DNA from: JAPOUP01 sp026708635
Lineage (GTDB): Bacteria > Pseudomonadota > Alphaproteobacteria > Rhodobacterales > Rhodobacteraceae
Direction of reading: 5' to 3'
Assembly: GCA_965200115.1 (NCBI GenBank)
Contig: OZ241336.1
Span: 4,030,001 to 4,094,000 of the forward strand
DNA length: 64,000 bases
Every line of letters starts with the position of its first letter. Within the stretch, counting starts at the first letter, position 1. Both the position numbers and the translations under genes were made by a program. The notes beneath the pieces are model-generated. The model was not told the DNA's origin. It worked only from the letters and a program-made list of their open reading frames with translations, and made no database searches. Shown one piece after another: positions 53,584 through 63,765 of this stretch.

Positions 53584-54711
53584 GTGCCCAGCTTTAGTAG
53601 ATTTGACAAGTACGTGCTGTCGAAGCTGATGACGCTGTTCAGCCTCTTCGCGGTGGTACTGGTGGGGGTCTACTGGATCAATCAGGCGGTTCGCCTGTTC
53701 GACCATCTCATTTCCGATGGCCAGTCCGCCGGCGTCTTTGTTGAAATCACCTTACTGACGCTTCCAAACGCGATCCGGATAACGCTGCCAGTCGCGGCGT
53801 TCGCTGCGTCGCTATACGTCGCGAGCCGCCTGATCTCGGACAGCGAACTCGTCGTCGTCCAGGCGGCCGGTTGGAACCGATGGCGCCTGATGCGTCCCGC
53901 GATGGTTTTCGGCGTCTTTGTGGCACTGCTCATTTCCATACTTACCCACATCGCCGGGCCGATATCGGCGAGACAGCTGGCGGAGCGCCAGGAAGATATA
54001 TCAGCGAACATATCGTCCCGTCTGCTAACCGAGGGCGAACTCGTCCATCCAACTGACGGGATCTCGTTCTATGTCCGCGAGGTCGCGCTATCCGGAGAGC
54101 TAAGCAACATCTTCCTCATGGACACGCGCAGCTCTGTCCGAAACGTGACGTATACGGCCAAGCGGGCGTTCCTGGTGCGCCATGAAACCGGCCCGAAACT
54201 CGCCATGTTCGACGGAATGGTGCAGTCCATGTCCCTGGATGAACGACGACTCGCCGTAACCCAGTTCGAGCGGCTGGTCTACGACGTCGCGGCATTGGTC
54301 AGCCAGGCCAGACCGGCGGTGCGGATGAGGGAACTCACGACGCGTGAACTGCTCTGGCCGGACGCGCTTACGGTCGAACGGGTCGACCTGCCGCCCGCCG
54401 TCCTGCTCGCCGAGGGTCACGGGCGCGTCAGCCAGGCGCTGATCGGGATGGTGGCGGCGCTCGCCGGATTCGCCGGGCTGATGCTGGGATCCCTCAACCG
54501 TTTCGGGACACTCAAGCAGGTCATCGGCGCCGTTGTCGCCCTGATCGGACTTAAGCTGGTGGATAACCTGATGATCAACGTCGCCGGTTCGAACCCCAGC
54601 CTATGGCCGCTGGTATATTTCGCTTCCGCGCTTGGTCTGGCCGCCATCGCGGTAACGCTCATAAGCGAGAGGCCCGACTTTCCGGCGTTCAGGCGACGGC
54701 GGCGGGCATGA
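53584..54711 (+). CDS. lptF: LPS export permease LptF
   Basis: 375 residues from GTG 53584; the open frame further upstream is unconserved and overlaps pepA. Architecture is YjgP/YjgQ family: three N-terminal membrane spans (about 15-125), a periplasmic beta-jellyroll (about 130-270) and three C-terminal spans, with LIGMVAALAGFAGLMLGSLN in the last part. With LptG and LptB it extracts LPS from the inner membrane. The stop overlaps the lptG start by ATGA. Confidence 0.94.
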   Translation: MPSFSRFDKYVLSKLMTLFSLFAVVLVGVYWINQAVRLFDHLISDGQSAGVFVEITLLTLPNAIRITLPVAAFAASLYVASRLISDSELVVVQAAGWNRWRLMRPAMVFGVFVALLISILTHIAGPISARQLAERQEDISANISSRLLTEGELVHPTDGISFYVREVALSGELSNIFLMDTRSSVRNVTYTAKRAFLVRHETGPKLAMFDGMVQSMSLDERRLAVTQFERLVYDVAALVSQARPAVRMRELTTRELLWPDALTVERVDLPPAVLLAEGHGRVSQALIGMVAALAGFAGLMLGSLNRFGTLKQVIGAVVALIGLKLVDNLMINVAGSNPSLWPLVYFASALGLAAIAVTLISERPDFPAFRRRRRA

Positions 54712-55805
54712 TACTGGATCTCTATCTCGCGCGCCGCTTCCTGACGACGTTTCTGGGAGTGTTCGGAGTGTTCCTGGCGCTTTCGTTCCTGATCGGAATG
54801 GTGGAGCAGATACGCAGGTTCGACGCTGGAGAAGTCGGATTCGTTGGAATCATCAAGCTGACGCTATTGAATACCCCCAGGGAAACATCCCGCATCCTGC
54901 CACTGATAATGACCATGGCGACACTGACGTTTTTCATGTCATTGGCGCGATCTTCCGAACTCGTGGTCATCCGGTCGACGGGACGGTCCGTCTACCGCAC
55001 TCTTTTCGCCCCGGTATCGGTGGCTTTCATGATCGGCGTCGGCGCCGTCGCGATACTGAACCCAATCGTCGCCTCCACCAGCAACCAATATGAAATCGTT
55101 GCCGCGCGAAACGCAGAGAGAGCGTCCAGCTTCCTTTCGCTCAGCCGTGAGGGATTGTGGCTTCGGCAAGGCGGGCGGGACGGACAGGTAGTGATCCGCG
55201 CCGCACGGAGCAACCTGGACGGGACCATACTCTCAGACGTGACATTTTTTGAATTCGGTCCCGATGGCACGCCCGGCTATCGTATCGAAGCGGAGTCGGC
55301 GACGCTCGGTTCCGGCGCCTGGCAACTCGGGTCAGCCAAGAAATGGTACCTTGACACACCGGCGAATCCCGAACGCGAATCCACCGTTTACGCGGAACTC
55401 GACGTTCCGACCGGCCTGACCGCCAGCCGGATCCGCGAAAGTTTCGGCACCCCGAACTCGATCTCGATCTGGGAACTCCCTGATTTCATCGACCGGCTGG
55501 AACGGGCCGGTCTCTCACCTCTCAGGCACCGGATGTGGATGAACATGGAACTCGCGCTGCCGGTAATGCTGACGGCGATGGCGCTGGTCGGTGCGGGAAT
55601 CTTCATGCGCCATACAGGATACCGAAGGACCAGCACTATGGTGATTCTGGCGCTCGCTTTGGGCTTCGCACTGCATTTCATACGCAATTTCGCGCAGATT
55701 CTCGGAGAGAACGGCCAGATCCCCGTTCTCCTCGCGGCCTGGTGTCCACCGGTAGCCGCGATCATGCTAACCGCCGGCATCATTCTAAACCTGGAATACA
55801 GATGA
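54708..55805 (+). CDS. lptG: LPS export permease LptG
   Basis: 365 residues from ATG 54708, overlapping lptF. Same fold as LptF: MILDLYLARRFLTTFLGVFG begins the first span, a periplasmic domain lies at about 130-260, and three C-terminal spans follow, with MALVGAGIFMRHTGYRRTST before the last. Its stop overlaps the lptD start (ATGA), so lptF-lptG-lptD are translationally linked. Confidence 0.94.
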   Translation: MILDLYLARRFLTTFLGVFGVFLALSFLIGMVEQIRRFDAGEVGFVGIIKLTLLNTPRETSRILPLIMTMATLTFFMSLARSSELVVIRSTGRSVYRTLFAPVSVAFMIGVGAVAILNPIVASTSNQYEIVAARNAERASSFLSLSREGLWLRQGGRDGQVVIRAARSNLDGTILSDVTFFEFGPDGTPGYRIEAESATLGSGAWQLGSAKKWYLDTPANPERESTVYAELDVPTGLTASRIRESFGTPNSISIWELPDFIDRLERAGLSPLRHRMWMNMELALPVMLTAMALVGAGIFMRHTGYRRTSTMVILALALGFALHFIRNFAQILGENGQIPVLLAAWCPPVAAIMLTAGIILNLEYR

Positions 55806-57928
55806 CGCCGCACGTCCTCCTGCTCGCCCTTGTCCTCACCTTCGCGCCGATGGCGGGCGCGGCGCAGGCCCCGGTGCTGATCGCCGATACGGTCACCGTA
55901 TCGGCTGACGGATCCACTTTCACCGCCACTGGAAATGTCGAAGTCCTGTCCGGTGGAAGACGGCTACGGGCCGACGGACTGGTTTTTGACGAAGGAACGG
56001 ACGAGTTGGCGGTGATCGGCCCGCTCACCGTAGTCAACGAGGACGGTACGATAATAACCGGCGAGAGCGCGGTGCTGACGACCGACCTTCGACGGGGAAT
56101 CATCCGTGGAATAAGGATCCTGATGGATGGAAACACGCAGATAGCCGCCGTCGAGATGCACCGCGCGGATGGCCGCTATCTTCAGTTATTCAAAACCGTC
56201 ACCTCGTCGTGCAGCATCTGCGAGGAACGGTCGGTCCCATTCTGGGGCATCAGCGCGAAACGCGTGATTCACGATCAGGTCCGGCAACAGCTTTTTTTTC
56301 ATGACGCCAGACTGGAGATCGCGGGAATACCCATCCTTTACGTCAGTCGTCTGCGGCTTCCCGATCCGGCGCTTGAACGCGCCACCGGTTTTCTGATCCC
56401 GAAGCTCAAGATCTCGACCAATCTCGGAACCGGTGTAAAGGTCCCTTACTTCGTGACACTCGGCGATCACGCCGACCTGCTGTTGACGCCCTATCTCTCC
56501 TCCCGGACGAAAACGGTCGAGGGACGTTTCCGGAGGGAGCTCTCCTTCGGGTCACTGCAGCTGCAGGGAGCCGTCACCGATGACGACCTCAGGCCCGGGA
56601 ACATACGCAGCCATCTCTTCGCGAAAGGCGGTTTCGATCTGCCAAGGGACTTTGACCTGAATTTCGACCTCGGCCTTGTATCGGACCACTCCTATCTCTG
56701 GATCTATGACTATTCCGACGCGGACCGTCTTAACAGCAGCGTCGAGCTCACCCGTTCCGGCCGTGACGAATACGTCTCGGCAAGTGTCGCGATGCTGGAA
56801 GAGATACTGGGCGGCAGAAGGCGGATGGGAATCGACGACAAACTGTATCAGGGCACCACCAGATATCAGCGCCGGATATGGCCCGCAGCCGTCGGAGGCG
56901 AGATACAGCTTACCTTCGACGCGGAGATCTCCAAGGCCCCTCTTGAGCCGGAGCGTACCGGTAAGGACAGGATATATCGCGCCGGAGCGCGGGCCGGTTG
57001 GCTGCGAAGCTGGACACTGGACAACGGGCTTGTGGCATCGGCGCGCGGCCAGCTCGCGGCCGATGCGAGAACCGACAGTCCTGACGGACTCCCAAGGGAG
57101 TCGGACGCGAGGCTGATTCCCTCGACGGCGCTGGAGCTGCGTTGGCCGCACATCATGGCCGCGGAAGGCAAGGGCACGGATTTTCTTGAACCGGCGGTCC
57201 AGATCGCCTGGACGGATGACGAGGCCGGACTTAACGACGTCGGTCTTGACGAGTTCGACGAGGGGAATCTGCTTGCCCTCGGCCATTTCCAGAAATTCGA
57301 CCGTTACGAACGTGACTGGCGCGCGGCCGTCGGACTTGGCTGGACGCGTCTCGCCCTCGACGGCGGCGAATACGCCGTCACCGCGGGAAAGCTGTTCCGC
57401 GGAAGCGGTGGATACGGGAATCCTGCGGGGACCGGGCTTTCGGACAACGGAAACGAATGGCTGCTTTCGGCCCGGGCGAAACGCGATCGTGTGACCGTTT
57501 CCACCCGCTCACTGTTTGATGACAGCTCAAGCTTTTCGCGTTTCGAAACGCAGTTCGCCTGGAAGGACGAACTGACGTCCGCATCGGGCCGATACATCCG
57601 GGCGTCCGGCCTGCCCGGAACGCCGGGGTCGGGCGCCACACCGGACACCTCCGAAATCATTCTCGACGCAAGCCGGGTCGTTTATAGCCATTGGACGGTC
57701 TCCGTGAACGGCAAATATGACGGAGCCGCCAATCGCACCACCAGGGCGGGATTTGGCATGACCTACAAAAATGAATGCGTGACCGTTGACTTTTCGGCCA
57801 CACGCCGCTTTTCCTCGTCCGGGCTCGCGAACGTGCCGGCGTCCACGGACTTCGCCATCGGCGTCTCGCTCGGTGGGTTCAGCCGTAAGGACAGCGGCCC
57901 CGAACGAAGCTGCAGGATCCGGCGCTAA
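55802..57928 (+). CDS. lptD: LPS-assembly outer-membrane protein LptD
   Basis: 708 residues from ATG 55802 with a signal peptide cut near AGAAQA (about residue 20). An OstA-like beta-jellyroll follows (about 25-200; VTVSADGSTFTATGNVEVLS), then the LptD beta-barrel. A CSIC cysteine pair lies at about 138-141, where LptD disulfides are expected. It inserts LPS in the outer leaflet together with LptE, which is not in the window. The enclosing longer frame from 55535 is antisense-like and rejected. Followed by surA 21 bases on. Confidence 0.94.
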   Translation: MTPHVLLLALVLTFAPMAGAAQAPVLIADTVTVSADGSTFTATGNVEVLSGGRRLRADGLVFDEGTDELAVIGPLTVVNEDGTIITGESAVLTTDLRRGIIRGIRILMDGNTQIAAVEMHRADGRYLQLFKTVTSSCSICEERSVPFWGISAKRVIHDQVRQQLFFHDARLEIAGIPILYVSRLRLPDPALERATGFLIPKLKISTNLGTGVKVPYFVTLGDHADLLLTPYLSSRTKTVEGRFRRELSFGSLQLQGAVTDDDLRPGNIRSHLFAKGGFDLPRDFDLNFDLGLVSDHSYLWIYDYSDADRLNSSVELTRSGRDEYVSASVAMLEEILGGRRRMGIDDKLYQGTTRYQRRIWPAAVGGEIQLTFDAEISKAPLEPERTGKDRIYRAGARAGWLRSWTLDNGLVASARGQLAADARTDSPDGLPRESDARLIPSTALELRWPHIMAAEGKGTDFLEPAVQIAWTDDEAGLNDVGLDEFDEGNLLALGHFQKFDRYERDWRAAVGLGWTRLALDGGEYAVTAGKLFRGSGGYGNPAGTGLSDNGNEWLLSARAKRDRVTVSTRSLFDDSSSFSRFETQFAWKDELTSASGRYIRASGLPGTPGSGATPDTSEIILDASRVVYSHWTVSVNGKYDGAANRTTRAGFGMTYKNECVTVDFSATRRFSSSGLANVPASTDFAIGVSLGGFSRKDSGPERSCRIRR

Positions 57929-57949
57929 CAGTCCAAGGAGTGGGGCCAA

Positions 57950-59164
57950 GTGACCATAGCTCGACCGACCTTCATTCTGGCGCTTGCACTGGCCCTGGCC
58001 CCGGCTGCGGCATACTGCGACGCAATCGAGCCCGTGGCCCGGGTCAACGGCCAGGTGATCACGCAGTTCGAGCTTGACCAGCGGATCCTCTTTCTGAGAG
58101 CGCTTAACATTCCCGGCGACCTCGACGAGAACGCCATGGAACGGCTGGTTAACGAGCGGCTTCAGGCCGACGCCGCCCGGCGAGCGGGAATAAATGTCAG
58201 CGACAGCGATGTATTGACGGGCATGGAGGAATTCGCGGCCCGTTCCGACATGAGTTCCGAACAGTTCGTGGAGGCGATCGGACGGGCGGGCGTGGCGCGG
58301 GAATCCTTCGCTGATTTCGTCAGGGCGGGGCTTGCGTGGCGACGTCTGGTGAGCGGTCTTTTCAGCGCACGTACCCAGGTCAGCGATGCCGAGATCGACC
58401 GCGCGGTGGCGCTTGGCTCCCTCGGGAGCGGTGCGCGCGTTCTGGTTTCGGAAATATTCCTGCCCGCCGAAACGCCCGAACAACAGGCCGCCGCGCGGCG
58501 GCTGGCGCAGGAGATAAGCGGTCGCGGGACAGCGTCCGGGTTCGCCGACGCGGCGCGTCGTTACTCGGCCGCGGCGTCAGCCCGGCGGGGCGGACGGCAG
58601 GACTGGGTTCCCGTCGACAGCCTGCCGCCCGCTTACCGCAACCAGATTCTCTCGCTTTCGCCCGGTGAGATAACCGACCCGATCCCCCTGCCGAACGCCA
58701 TAGCCGTCTTCCTGCTTCACGGCGTCGAGGAATCCGGCAGGCCGCGGGAAGTTCCGCTGTCAGTCGACTACGCAAGCTATCTGATCCCGGGAGGGCAAAA
58801 CGAGGCCGCGCAGGAAAGGGCGCGGGAAGTCGCGGCCCGGGTTGACACCTGCGACGACCTCTACGGTGTCGCCGCGGGGCAGCCTGAGGATCGACTCAGG
58901 CGCGAGACCGTTCCGGTGGCCGAGTTGCGGAGTGATATCGCGTCCGCACTCGAGACACTCGACGAGAACGAGGTATCGGCCAGCCTGCTGACGGAAGACG
59001 GCGAGGCGCTGATCTTCCTGATGCTATGCAGCAGGACCATTGCCGCGACGGAGGATGTTGACCGGGGAGCCATACGCCAGCGCCTGTTCAACCAGCGCCT
59101 GGCCTCATACGCCGAAAGCTATCTCGCGGAACTACGCGCGCAAGCGGTCATCGAGTTCAAATGA
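57950..59164 (+). CDS. surA: Periplasmic peptidyl-prolyl isomerase SurA
   Basis: 404 residues from GTG 57950, with GGAGTGGGG upstream. Signal peptide with cleavage near AYCDA (about 24). The SurA N-terminal chaperone domain has EPVARVNGQVITQFELDQRI and the parvulin-like domain (about 165-265) has RVLVSEIFLPAETPEQQAAA. A second degenerate isomerase region follows. It chaperones outer-membrane proteins, including LptD encoded just upstream. Overlaps pdxA by ATGA. Confidence 0.93.
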   Translation: MTIARPTFILALALALAPAAAYCDAIEPVARVNGQVITQFELDQRILFLRALNIPGDLDENAMERLVNERLQADAARRAGINVSDSDVLTGMEEFAARSDMSSEQFVEAIGRAGVARESFADFVRAGLAWRRLVSGLFSARTQVSDAEIDRAVALGSLGSGARVLVSEIFLPAETPEQQAAARRLAQEISGRGTASGFADAARRYSAAASARRGGRQDWVPVDSLPPAYRNQILSLSPGEITDPIPLPNAIAVFLLHGVEESGRPREVPLSVDYASYLIPGGQNEAAQERAREVAARVDTCDDLYGVAAGQPEDRLRRETVPVAELRSDIASALETLDENEVSASLLTEDGEALIFLMLCSRTIAATEDVDRGAIRQRLFNQRLASYAESYLAELRAQAVIEFK

Positions 59165-60138
59165 ACGAAAGACCCGTGGCGCTGACACCCGGCGAGCCCG
59201 CGGGAATCGGGCCGGAAGTGGCCGCGGGCGCCTGGGCGGCGCTTCGCGGCGAATGCCCTTTCTTCTGGATCGGCGATCCCCGGTGGCTCCCACAACGGGC
59301 GGTCTGGCGGGAAATCTCCAGACCGGGGGACGCCGTCTCGGTCATGCCCGACGCCCTCCCCGTCCTGCCACACGAATTCACGGGCTCTCCGATGCCCGGC
59401 ACGCCTGACCCCGCCAATGCCGCGTGCGTGGTGGAAGGCATCGCCCGGGCGGTTGAACTCACGATGTCAGGTGAGGCCTCGGCCGTCTGCACCTGCCCGA
59501 TCAGCAAGAAAGCCCTAAGGGACGGGGCTGGATTCGCCTTTCCGGGCCATACCGAATACCTTGCCTATCTGAGCGGCGCGGATCGGGCCGTCATGATGCT
59601 CGTCTCCGGCGCGATGCGCGTTGTGCCGACCACCATACACATTCCGCTAGCTGAAGTTTCGGCGGCCCTGACGGCGGAGCTTCTGGAGCATACGATCGAA
59701 ACCTGCCACCGGAGCCTGCGGCGCGAATTTGCCATCAAGACCCCCCGCATCGCGGTTTCGGGCCTGAACCCGCATGCGGGCGAGGGCGGATCAATGGGCG
59801 AGGAGGACGGCCGGATCATAGCTCCTGTCATCGACCGCCTTGCCGATAAAGGAATGGCGGTCGACGGACCCCGACCGGCCGATACGATGTTTCACGATCA
59901 GGCCCGGGCAGGCTATGACGCCGCGGTAACGATGTATCACGATCAGGCCTTGATTCCGATCAAGACCCTGTCCTTTGACAGTGCGGTGAATGTGACGCTC
60001 GGTTTACCGTTCGTCCGGACGTCACCCGACCACGGAACGGCATTTGACATCGCGGGACGGGGGATGGCCAGCCCCACAAGCCTCATCGAGGCGATTCGCA
60101 TGGCATCCCGAATGTCCCGGTCGGGAGTCCCGGCATGA
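59161..60138 (+). CDS. pdxA: 4-hydroxythreonine-4-phosphate dehydrogenase
   Basis: 325 residues. It makes the precursor of pyridoxine 5'-phosphate (vitamin B6 pathway) and is metal- and NAD-dependent. Motifs are LTPGEPAGIGPEVAAGAW, CPISKKALRDGAGFAFPGHT, SGLNPHAGEGGSMGEEDGRI (metal His), PADTMFHDQARAGYDAAVTM and SPDHGTAFDIAGRG. Start overlaps the surA stop. Confidence 0.97.
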   Translation: MNERPVALTPGEPAGIGPEVAAGAWAALRGECPFFWIGDPRWLPQRAVWREISRPGDAVSVMPDALPVLPHEFTGSPMPGTPDPANAACVVEGIARAVELTMSGEASAVCTCPISKKALRDGAGFAFPGHTEYLAYLSGADRAVMMLVSGAMRVVPTTIHIPLAEVSAALTAELLEHTIETCHRSLRREFAIKTPRIAVSGLNPHAGEGGSMGEEDGRIIAPVIDRLADKGMAVDGPRPADTMFHDQARAGYDAAVTMYHDQALIPIKTLSFDSAVNVTLGLPFVRTSPDHGTAFDIAGRGMASPTSLIEAIRMASRMSRSGVPA

Positions 60139-60198
60139 GCGCCTTACCCACCCCACCCGACCCACGCCATATGGACGTCAATGCCCGGGCGCCGGTCC

Positions 60199-61050
60199 GT
60201 GAATACCGTTGACGATCTTCCGCCACTCCGCGAAGTCATAGGGAAATACGGTCTTCGGGCGAAAAAGTCTCTCGGCCAGAACTATATCATGGATCTTAAC
60301 CTGACCGCACGCATCGCGCGCACGGCGGGTGACCTCTCGAATATGGACGTTCTGGAGATCGGGCCGGGGCCCGGCGGACTTACGCGAAGCATCCTGTCCG
60401 AAGGCGCCCGCCGGGTGCTGGTGATCGAGAAGGACGAACGATGCATTCCGGCATTGAGGGACATCGCCGCGGTCAGCGGGGGACGACTGGAGATCATCAC
60501 TGGCGACGCGCTGGCGGTCAACCCGATGGAGCGTCTTACACCGCCCGTATGCGTGATCGCGAACCTGCCCTACAATATCGGTATCCGCCTGTTGCTGAAC
60601 TGGCTTTCCCCGCCTTCATGGCCGCCGGCCTGGACCGGACTCACCCTCATGTTTCAGCGCGAGGTCGCCCGGCGGATCGTCGCGCAGCCCCGTGAGAAAG
60701 CCTACGGCCGACTGTCAGTTCTTTCCCAATGGCGCTGCGAAACAAGTATAGCCATGGAACTGCCGCCCGAAGCATTCACGCCACGACCGAAGATCAGCTC
60801 AGCGGTTGTGCGGCTTTCCGCGCTCGCCGAACCGCGGTTTGAGACTGAGCCGACTGTCCTTGAACGGGTGGTGGCGCGGGCATTCGGCCAGCGCAGAAAG
60901 ATGCTGCGCACCGCACTGCATGGCATTGCGCCGGATATAGAGAAGGTGCTTGAGCGGGCCGGGATCCGTCCCACCCAGCGGGCCGAGGAGGTGTCTATCG
61001 AAAAGTTCTGCGCACTTGCCGGCCATCTCGCCGATACCGTGCCGGAATAG
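60199..61050 (+). CDS. rsmA: 16S rRNA (adenine1518/1519-N6)-dimethyltransferase
   Basis: 283 residues from GTG 60199 (ATG 60181 is possible). KsgA/Dim1 family. Motifs are LRAKKSLGQNYIMDLNLTAR, SAM motif I VLEIGPGPGGLTRSIL, and catalytic NLPYNI. The C-terminal helical domain includes AFGQRRKMLRTALHGI. Dimethylates A1518 and A1519 in the 16S 3' hairpin; its loss gives kasugamycin resistance. Last of the lpt-surA-pdxA run, convergent with DUF4167. Confidence 0.96.
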   Translation: MNTVDDLPPLREVIGKYGLRAKKSLGQNYIMDLNLTARIARTAGDLSNMDVLEIGPGPGGLTRSILSEGARRVLVIEKDERCIPALRDIAAVSGGRLEIITGDALAVNPMERLTPPVCVIANLPYNIGIRLLLNWLSPPSWPPAWTGLTLMFQREVARRIVAQPREKAYGRLSVLSQWRCETSIAMELPPEAFTPRPKISSAVVRLSALAEPRFETEPTVLERVVARAFGQRRKMLRTALHGIAPDIEKVLERAGIRPTQRAEEVSIEKFCALAGHLADTVPE

Positions 61051-61083
61051 AGACGGGAAAACCGCGGCGGGACAGACGGGACG

Positions 61084-61650
61084 CTATTCGGCCGCGCCAG
61101 CCACCATCTTCCCGCCATGGGCATCGGTGGTGGGATCAGGACGCCGCCGTGACCCGCCAGCGCCATGAACCGTCGCCGCCGGGTTTTCGGGAGTATCGAC
61201 CAGCCCCCCGGAATCCTTGGCGATATCGATCACTTCACTGTCACGCTCGGGCATTGATGGCGACCCGCCCTCGCTGTCGGATCCACGCGAACCGTCTTTC
61301 CGCTGCTGGTCATTGGCAAGCCCGATCTGCTCTTCCCGTCTTGCCGCGCGCTGCATCTGGCGTTCGCGGTTCTGCGCTTCGTGAGCCTCGCGCCGCGCTT
61401 CCTGCTCACGGGTCGCTTCAGCCAGCATACGTGTGTAGTGTTCAGCGTGCTGCTGGAAATTCTCCGTGGCGACCCGATCTCCACTTAACTGCGCGTCGCG
61501 GGCAAGCTGGTTGTATTTTTCTATGATCTGCTGCGGGGTACCGCGTACCTTGCTTTCCGGTCCGGAACTATCGAATACCCGATTGACGATATTGCCGATG
61601 GAACGGTTGCGATTCAGCTTCGACCGCGAGCGTTGCTTGGACGATCTCAT
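61084..61650 (-). CDS. DUF4167 protein
   Basis: 188 residues from ATG 61650. The N-terminal 80 residues are the DUF4167 domain, very basic: SSKQRSRSKLNRNRSIGNIV, FDSSGPESKVRGTPQQIIEK, YNQLARDAQLSGDRVATENF and QQHAEHYTRML. The rest is charged low-complexity sequence. Alphaproteobacterial family of unknown function, probably nucleic-acid binding given its charge. Its place after prmC is typical. Confidence 0.9.
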   Translation of the reverse strand: MRSSKQRSRSKLNRNRSIGNIVNRVFDSSGPESKVRGTPQQIIEKYNQLARDAQLSGDRVATENFQQHAEHYTRMLAEATREQEARREAHEAQNRERQMQRAARREEQIGLANDQQRKDGSRGSDSEGGSPSMPERDSEVIDIAKDSGGLVDTPENPAATVHGAGGSRRRPDPTTDAHGGKMVAGAAE

Positions 61651-61876
61651 TGCGTTGCTATCCAGCCTTTGGTTTGGCTTTGCCTGACCCCGGCCCAATG
61701 CCGGCATGCACGGATGCCGTGCCCCGGGGTCATTCGACGTTTGGCATAAACGCAGTCGGGATTCACGATATTCCGCCAACTGCCTGGCGAACGACATATC
61801 AAGGCGCGGGATGGGAATACAAGGAAAAAACCTCAGATTTTTGCGAAATCGCCAAAATTCGTGAATTTATCGCGGT

Positions 61877-62719
61877 TCAGGCCGTCATTCTCGCGCCTAC
61901 AACCCTGTCACGGCCGTCAAGGTCTTGATGAACGACGATTCGGTCAAGCCCCGCCCCCGCGAACATGTCCGACACGGCCGCGGCTTGCGCAGGGCCGATC
62001 TCGACCAGAACGCGGCCGCCGGGCTTCAGGTGATGCGTGAGCCCGGCCGTGATGAGCCGGAATGCCGAGAGCCCGTCACCTCCATCCGTTAGCGAGACCA
62101 CGGGATCATGGAGCCTGACCTCGGCGGGGAGTTTGCCGAACTCGTCGAGAGTGACGTATGGCGGATTCGAGACGACGAGATCGAAACCGCCAGCGACACG
62201 CTCATACCAATCGGACCGCAGTTTCTCCATACGTTGCCCGACCCCGGTGCGGGCCGCATTGGCGTCAGCCACCTCCAACGCCTCGGCGGAGATATCCGTC
62301 GCGACCGCGACCGCGTCCTTCCACTCCGCCAGCAATGTCACTCCGATAACTCCACTGCCGGTGCCCAGATCAAGAATGCGCCGGCACGGGCCTTCCCCTA
62401 GGGCGGCGGCGATGAGTACTTCCGTCTCCGGCCTGGGATCCAGAACGTGTGGGGAAACAATGAATTCCCGCCCCCAGAACAGGCGTCTGGCCAGTATGCG
62501 GCTGACAGGCATATGCGCCAGCCGCTGTTCGATAAACGTGTCGAAGCGCCTTAGATGCGCCCTGGGAGGACACTCTTCCAGTCGCAGCGTGATCCTGTCA
62601 GCCGAAATCCCCAGCGCGGCGGCCATCAACGCCCGCGCATCCCGCGCTCCGGCCTCGACACCGGCTTCGCCCAGACATGCCGTGGCGGCCGCCAAAGCGG
62701 ACCGGACCGTCGTGCTCAC
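61877..62719 (-). CDS. prmC: Release-factor glutamine methyltransferase
   Basis: 280 residues from GTG 62719, overlapping the prfA stop. It methylates the GGQ glutamine of RF1 and RF2. SAM motif I is ILDLGTGSGVIGVTLL and the catalytic NPPY is in LVVSNPPYVTLDEFG. The N-terminal helical domain has VSRILARRLFWGREFIVSPH. Coupled to its substrate gene prfA. Confidence 0.96.
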   Translation of the reverse strand: MSTTVRSALAAATACLGEAGVEAGARDARALMAAALGISADRITLRLEECPPRAHLRRFDTFIEQRLAHMPVSRILARRLFWGREFIVSPHVLDPRPETEVLIAAALGEGPCRRILDLGTGSGVIGVTLLAEWKDAVAVATDISAEALEVADANAARTGVGQRMEKLRSDWYERVAGGFDLVVSNPPYVTLDEFGKLPAEVRLHDPVVSLTDGGDGLSAFRLITAGLTHHLKPGGRVLVEIGPAQAAAVSDMFAGAGLDRIVVHQDLDGRDRVVGARMTA

Positions 62720-63765
62720 GTTTCCATCTCTGCCAATCTTATCGCCTGATCGTTTGCCGCGAGAGCTTCGATGATTTCCCTAAGGTCACCCTGCATTATC
62801 TGTTCAAGCCGGTAGAGCGTAAGGTTGATGCGATGATCGCTCAATCTTCCCTGCGGGAAATTATAGGTACGGATGCGCTCGCTGCGGTCACCCGTTCCCA
62901 CTTGGGATTTGCGGTCGGCGGAGCGCTCCGCCTCCACCTCCCGTCGCTTCATGTCGTAAAGGCGCGCCCTGAGCACACGCATGGCGGTCTCGCGGTTCCG
63001 GTGTTGGGATTTTTCGGATGACGTGACCACAATTCCCGTCGGCAGGTGAGTGATCCGAACCGCCGAATCGGTCGTGTTGACATGCTGGCCCCCGGCACCG
63101 CTCGCGCGCATGGTATCGATACGAATGTCGGAAGGTTCTATACTCACGTCAACGTCACGCGCTTCCGGCAGCACCGCGACCGTAGCAGCCGATGTATGGA
63201 TTCGCCCGCTGGACTCGGTCGTCGGCACCCGCTGCACCCTATGGACGCCGCTCTCGAATTTCAGGTGCGCGAAGACCCCCTGCCCCTGGACGTTAACCAC
63301 CGCCTCACGGATCCCGCCGAGTTCCGTATGCTGTTCCTCAACCATCTCGAATTTCCAGCCCTGCGCTTCCGCGAATCGCTGGTACATGCGCAGGAGGTCG
63401 GCCGCGAAAAGCGCGGCTTCCTCGCCGCCGGTTCCCGGACGGATTTCCAGAATCGCCGGATAGGCGTCGGCCGAATCCTTTGGCAGCAGCGCCACGCGGA
63501 GTGAGCGCTCGACGTCCGGCAACCGCTCTCTGAGGGCGGGGAGTTCATCGCGGGCCAGTTCAGCCAGTTCAGGGTCGTCAAGCATCGCTTCCGTTTCGTC
63601 GATACTGTCAAGCAGACGATGGTATTCCGTGATTTCGGCGGCGATCGGGCGCAGTTCGGCGTATTCCCTGCCGAGGGCGACCATATCCCCCGCGCCATCA
63701 ACCATGGCGGCCTCGACATATTCGAGCCGTTTGGTGATCTGAGCCAGTTTCCGCCTTGGAATCAT
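62716..63765 (-). CDS. prfA: Peptide chain release factor 1
   Basis: 349 residues. The codon-recognition tripeptide region reads RVQRVPTTESSGRIHT (PxT), and the GGQ loop is RASGAGGQHVNTTDSAVR. The C-terminus DRSERIRTYNFPQGRLSDHR is conserved. It terminates at UAA and UAG. The GGQ Gln is the target of PrmC encoded next. Confidence 0.97.
   Translation of the reverse strand: MIPRRKLAQITKRLEYVEAAMVDGAGDMVALGREYAELRPIAAEITEYHRLLDSIDETEAMLDDPELAELARDELPALRERLPDVERSLRVALLPKDSADAYPAILEIRPGTGGEEAALFAADLLRMYQRFAEAQGWKFEMVEEQHTELGGIREAVVNVQGQGVFAHLKFESGVHRVQRVPTTESSGRIHTSAATVAVLPEARDVDVSIEPSDIRIDTMRASGAGGQHVNTTDSAVRITHLPTGIVVTSSEKSQHRNRETAMRVLRARLYDMKRREVEAERSADRKSQVGTGDRSERIRTYNFPQGRLSDHRINLTLYRLEQIMQGDLREIIEALAANDQAIRLAEMET

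Noticed and set aside
55535..55801. N-terminal extension of lptD
   Set aside because: It lies wholly inside lptG in another frame; the ATG at 55802 overlaps the lptG stop and begins a signal peptide.
56552..57286. 244-residue minus-strand frame inside lptD
   Set aside because: Antisense shadow; the plus strand encodes a clear LptD barrel and the antisense product matches nothing.
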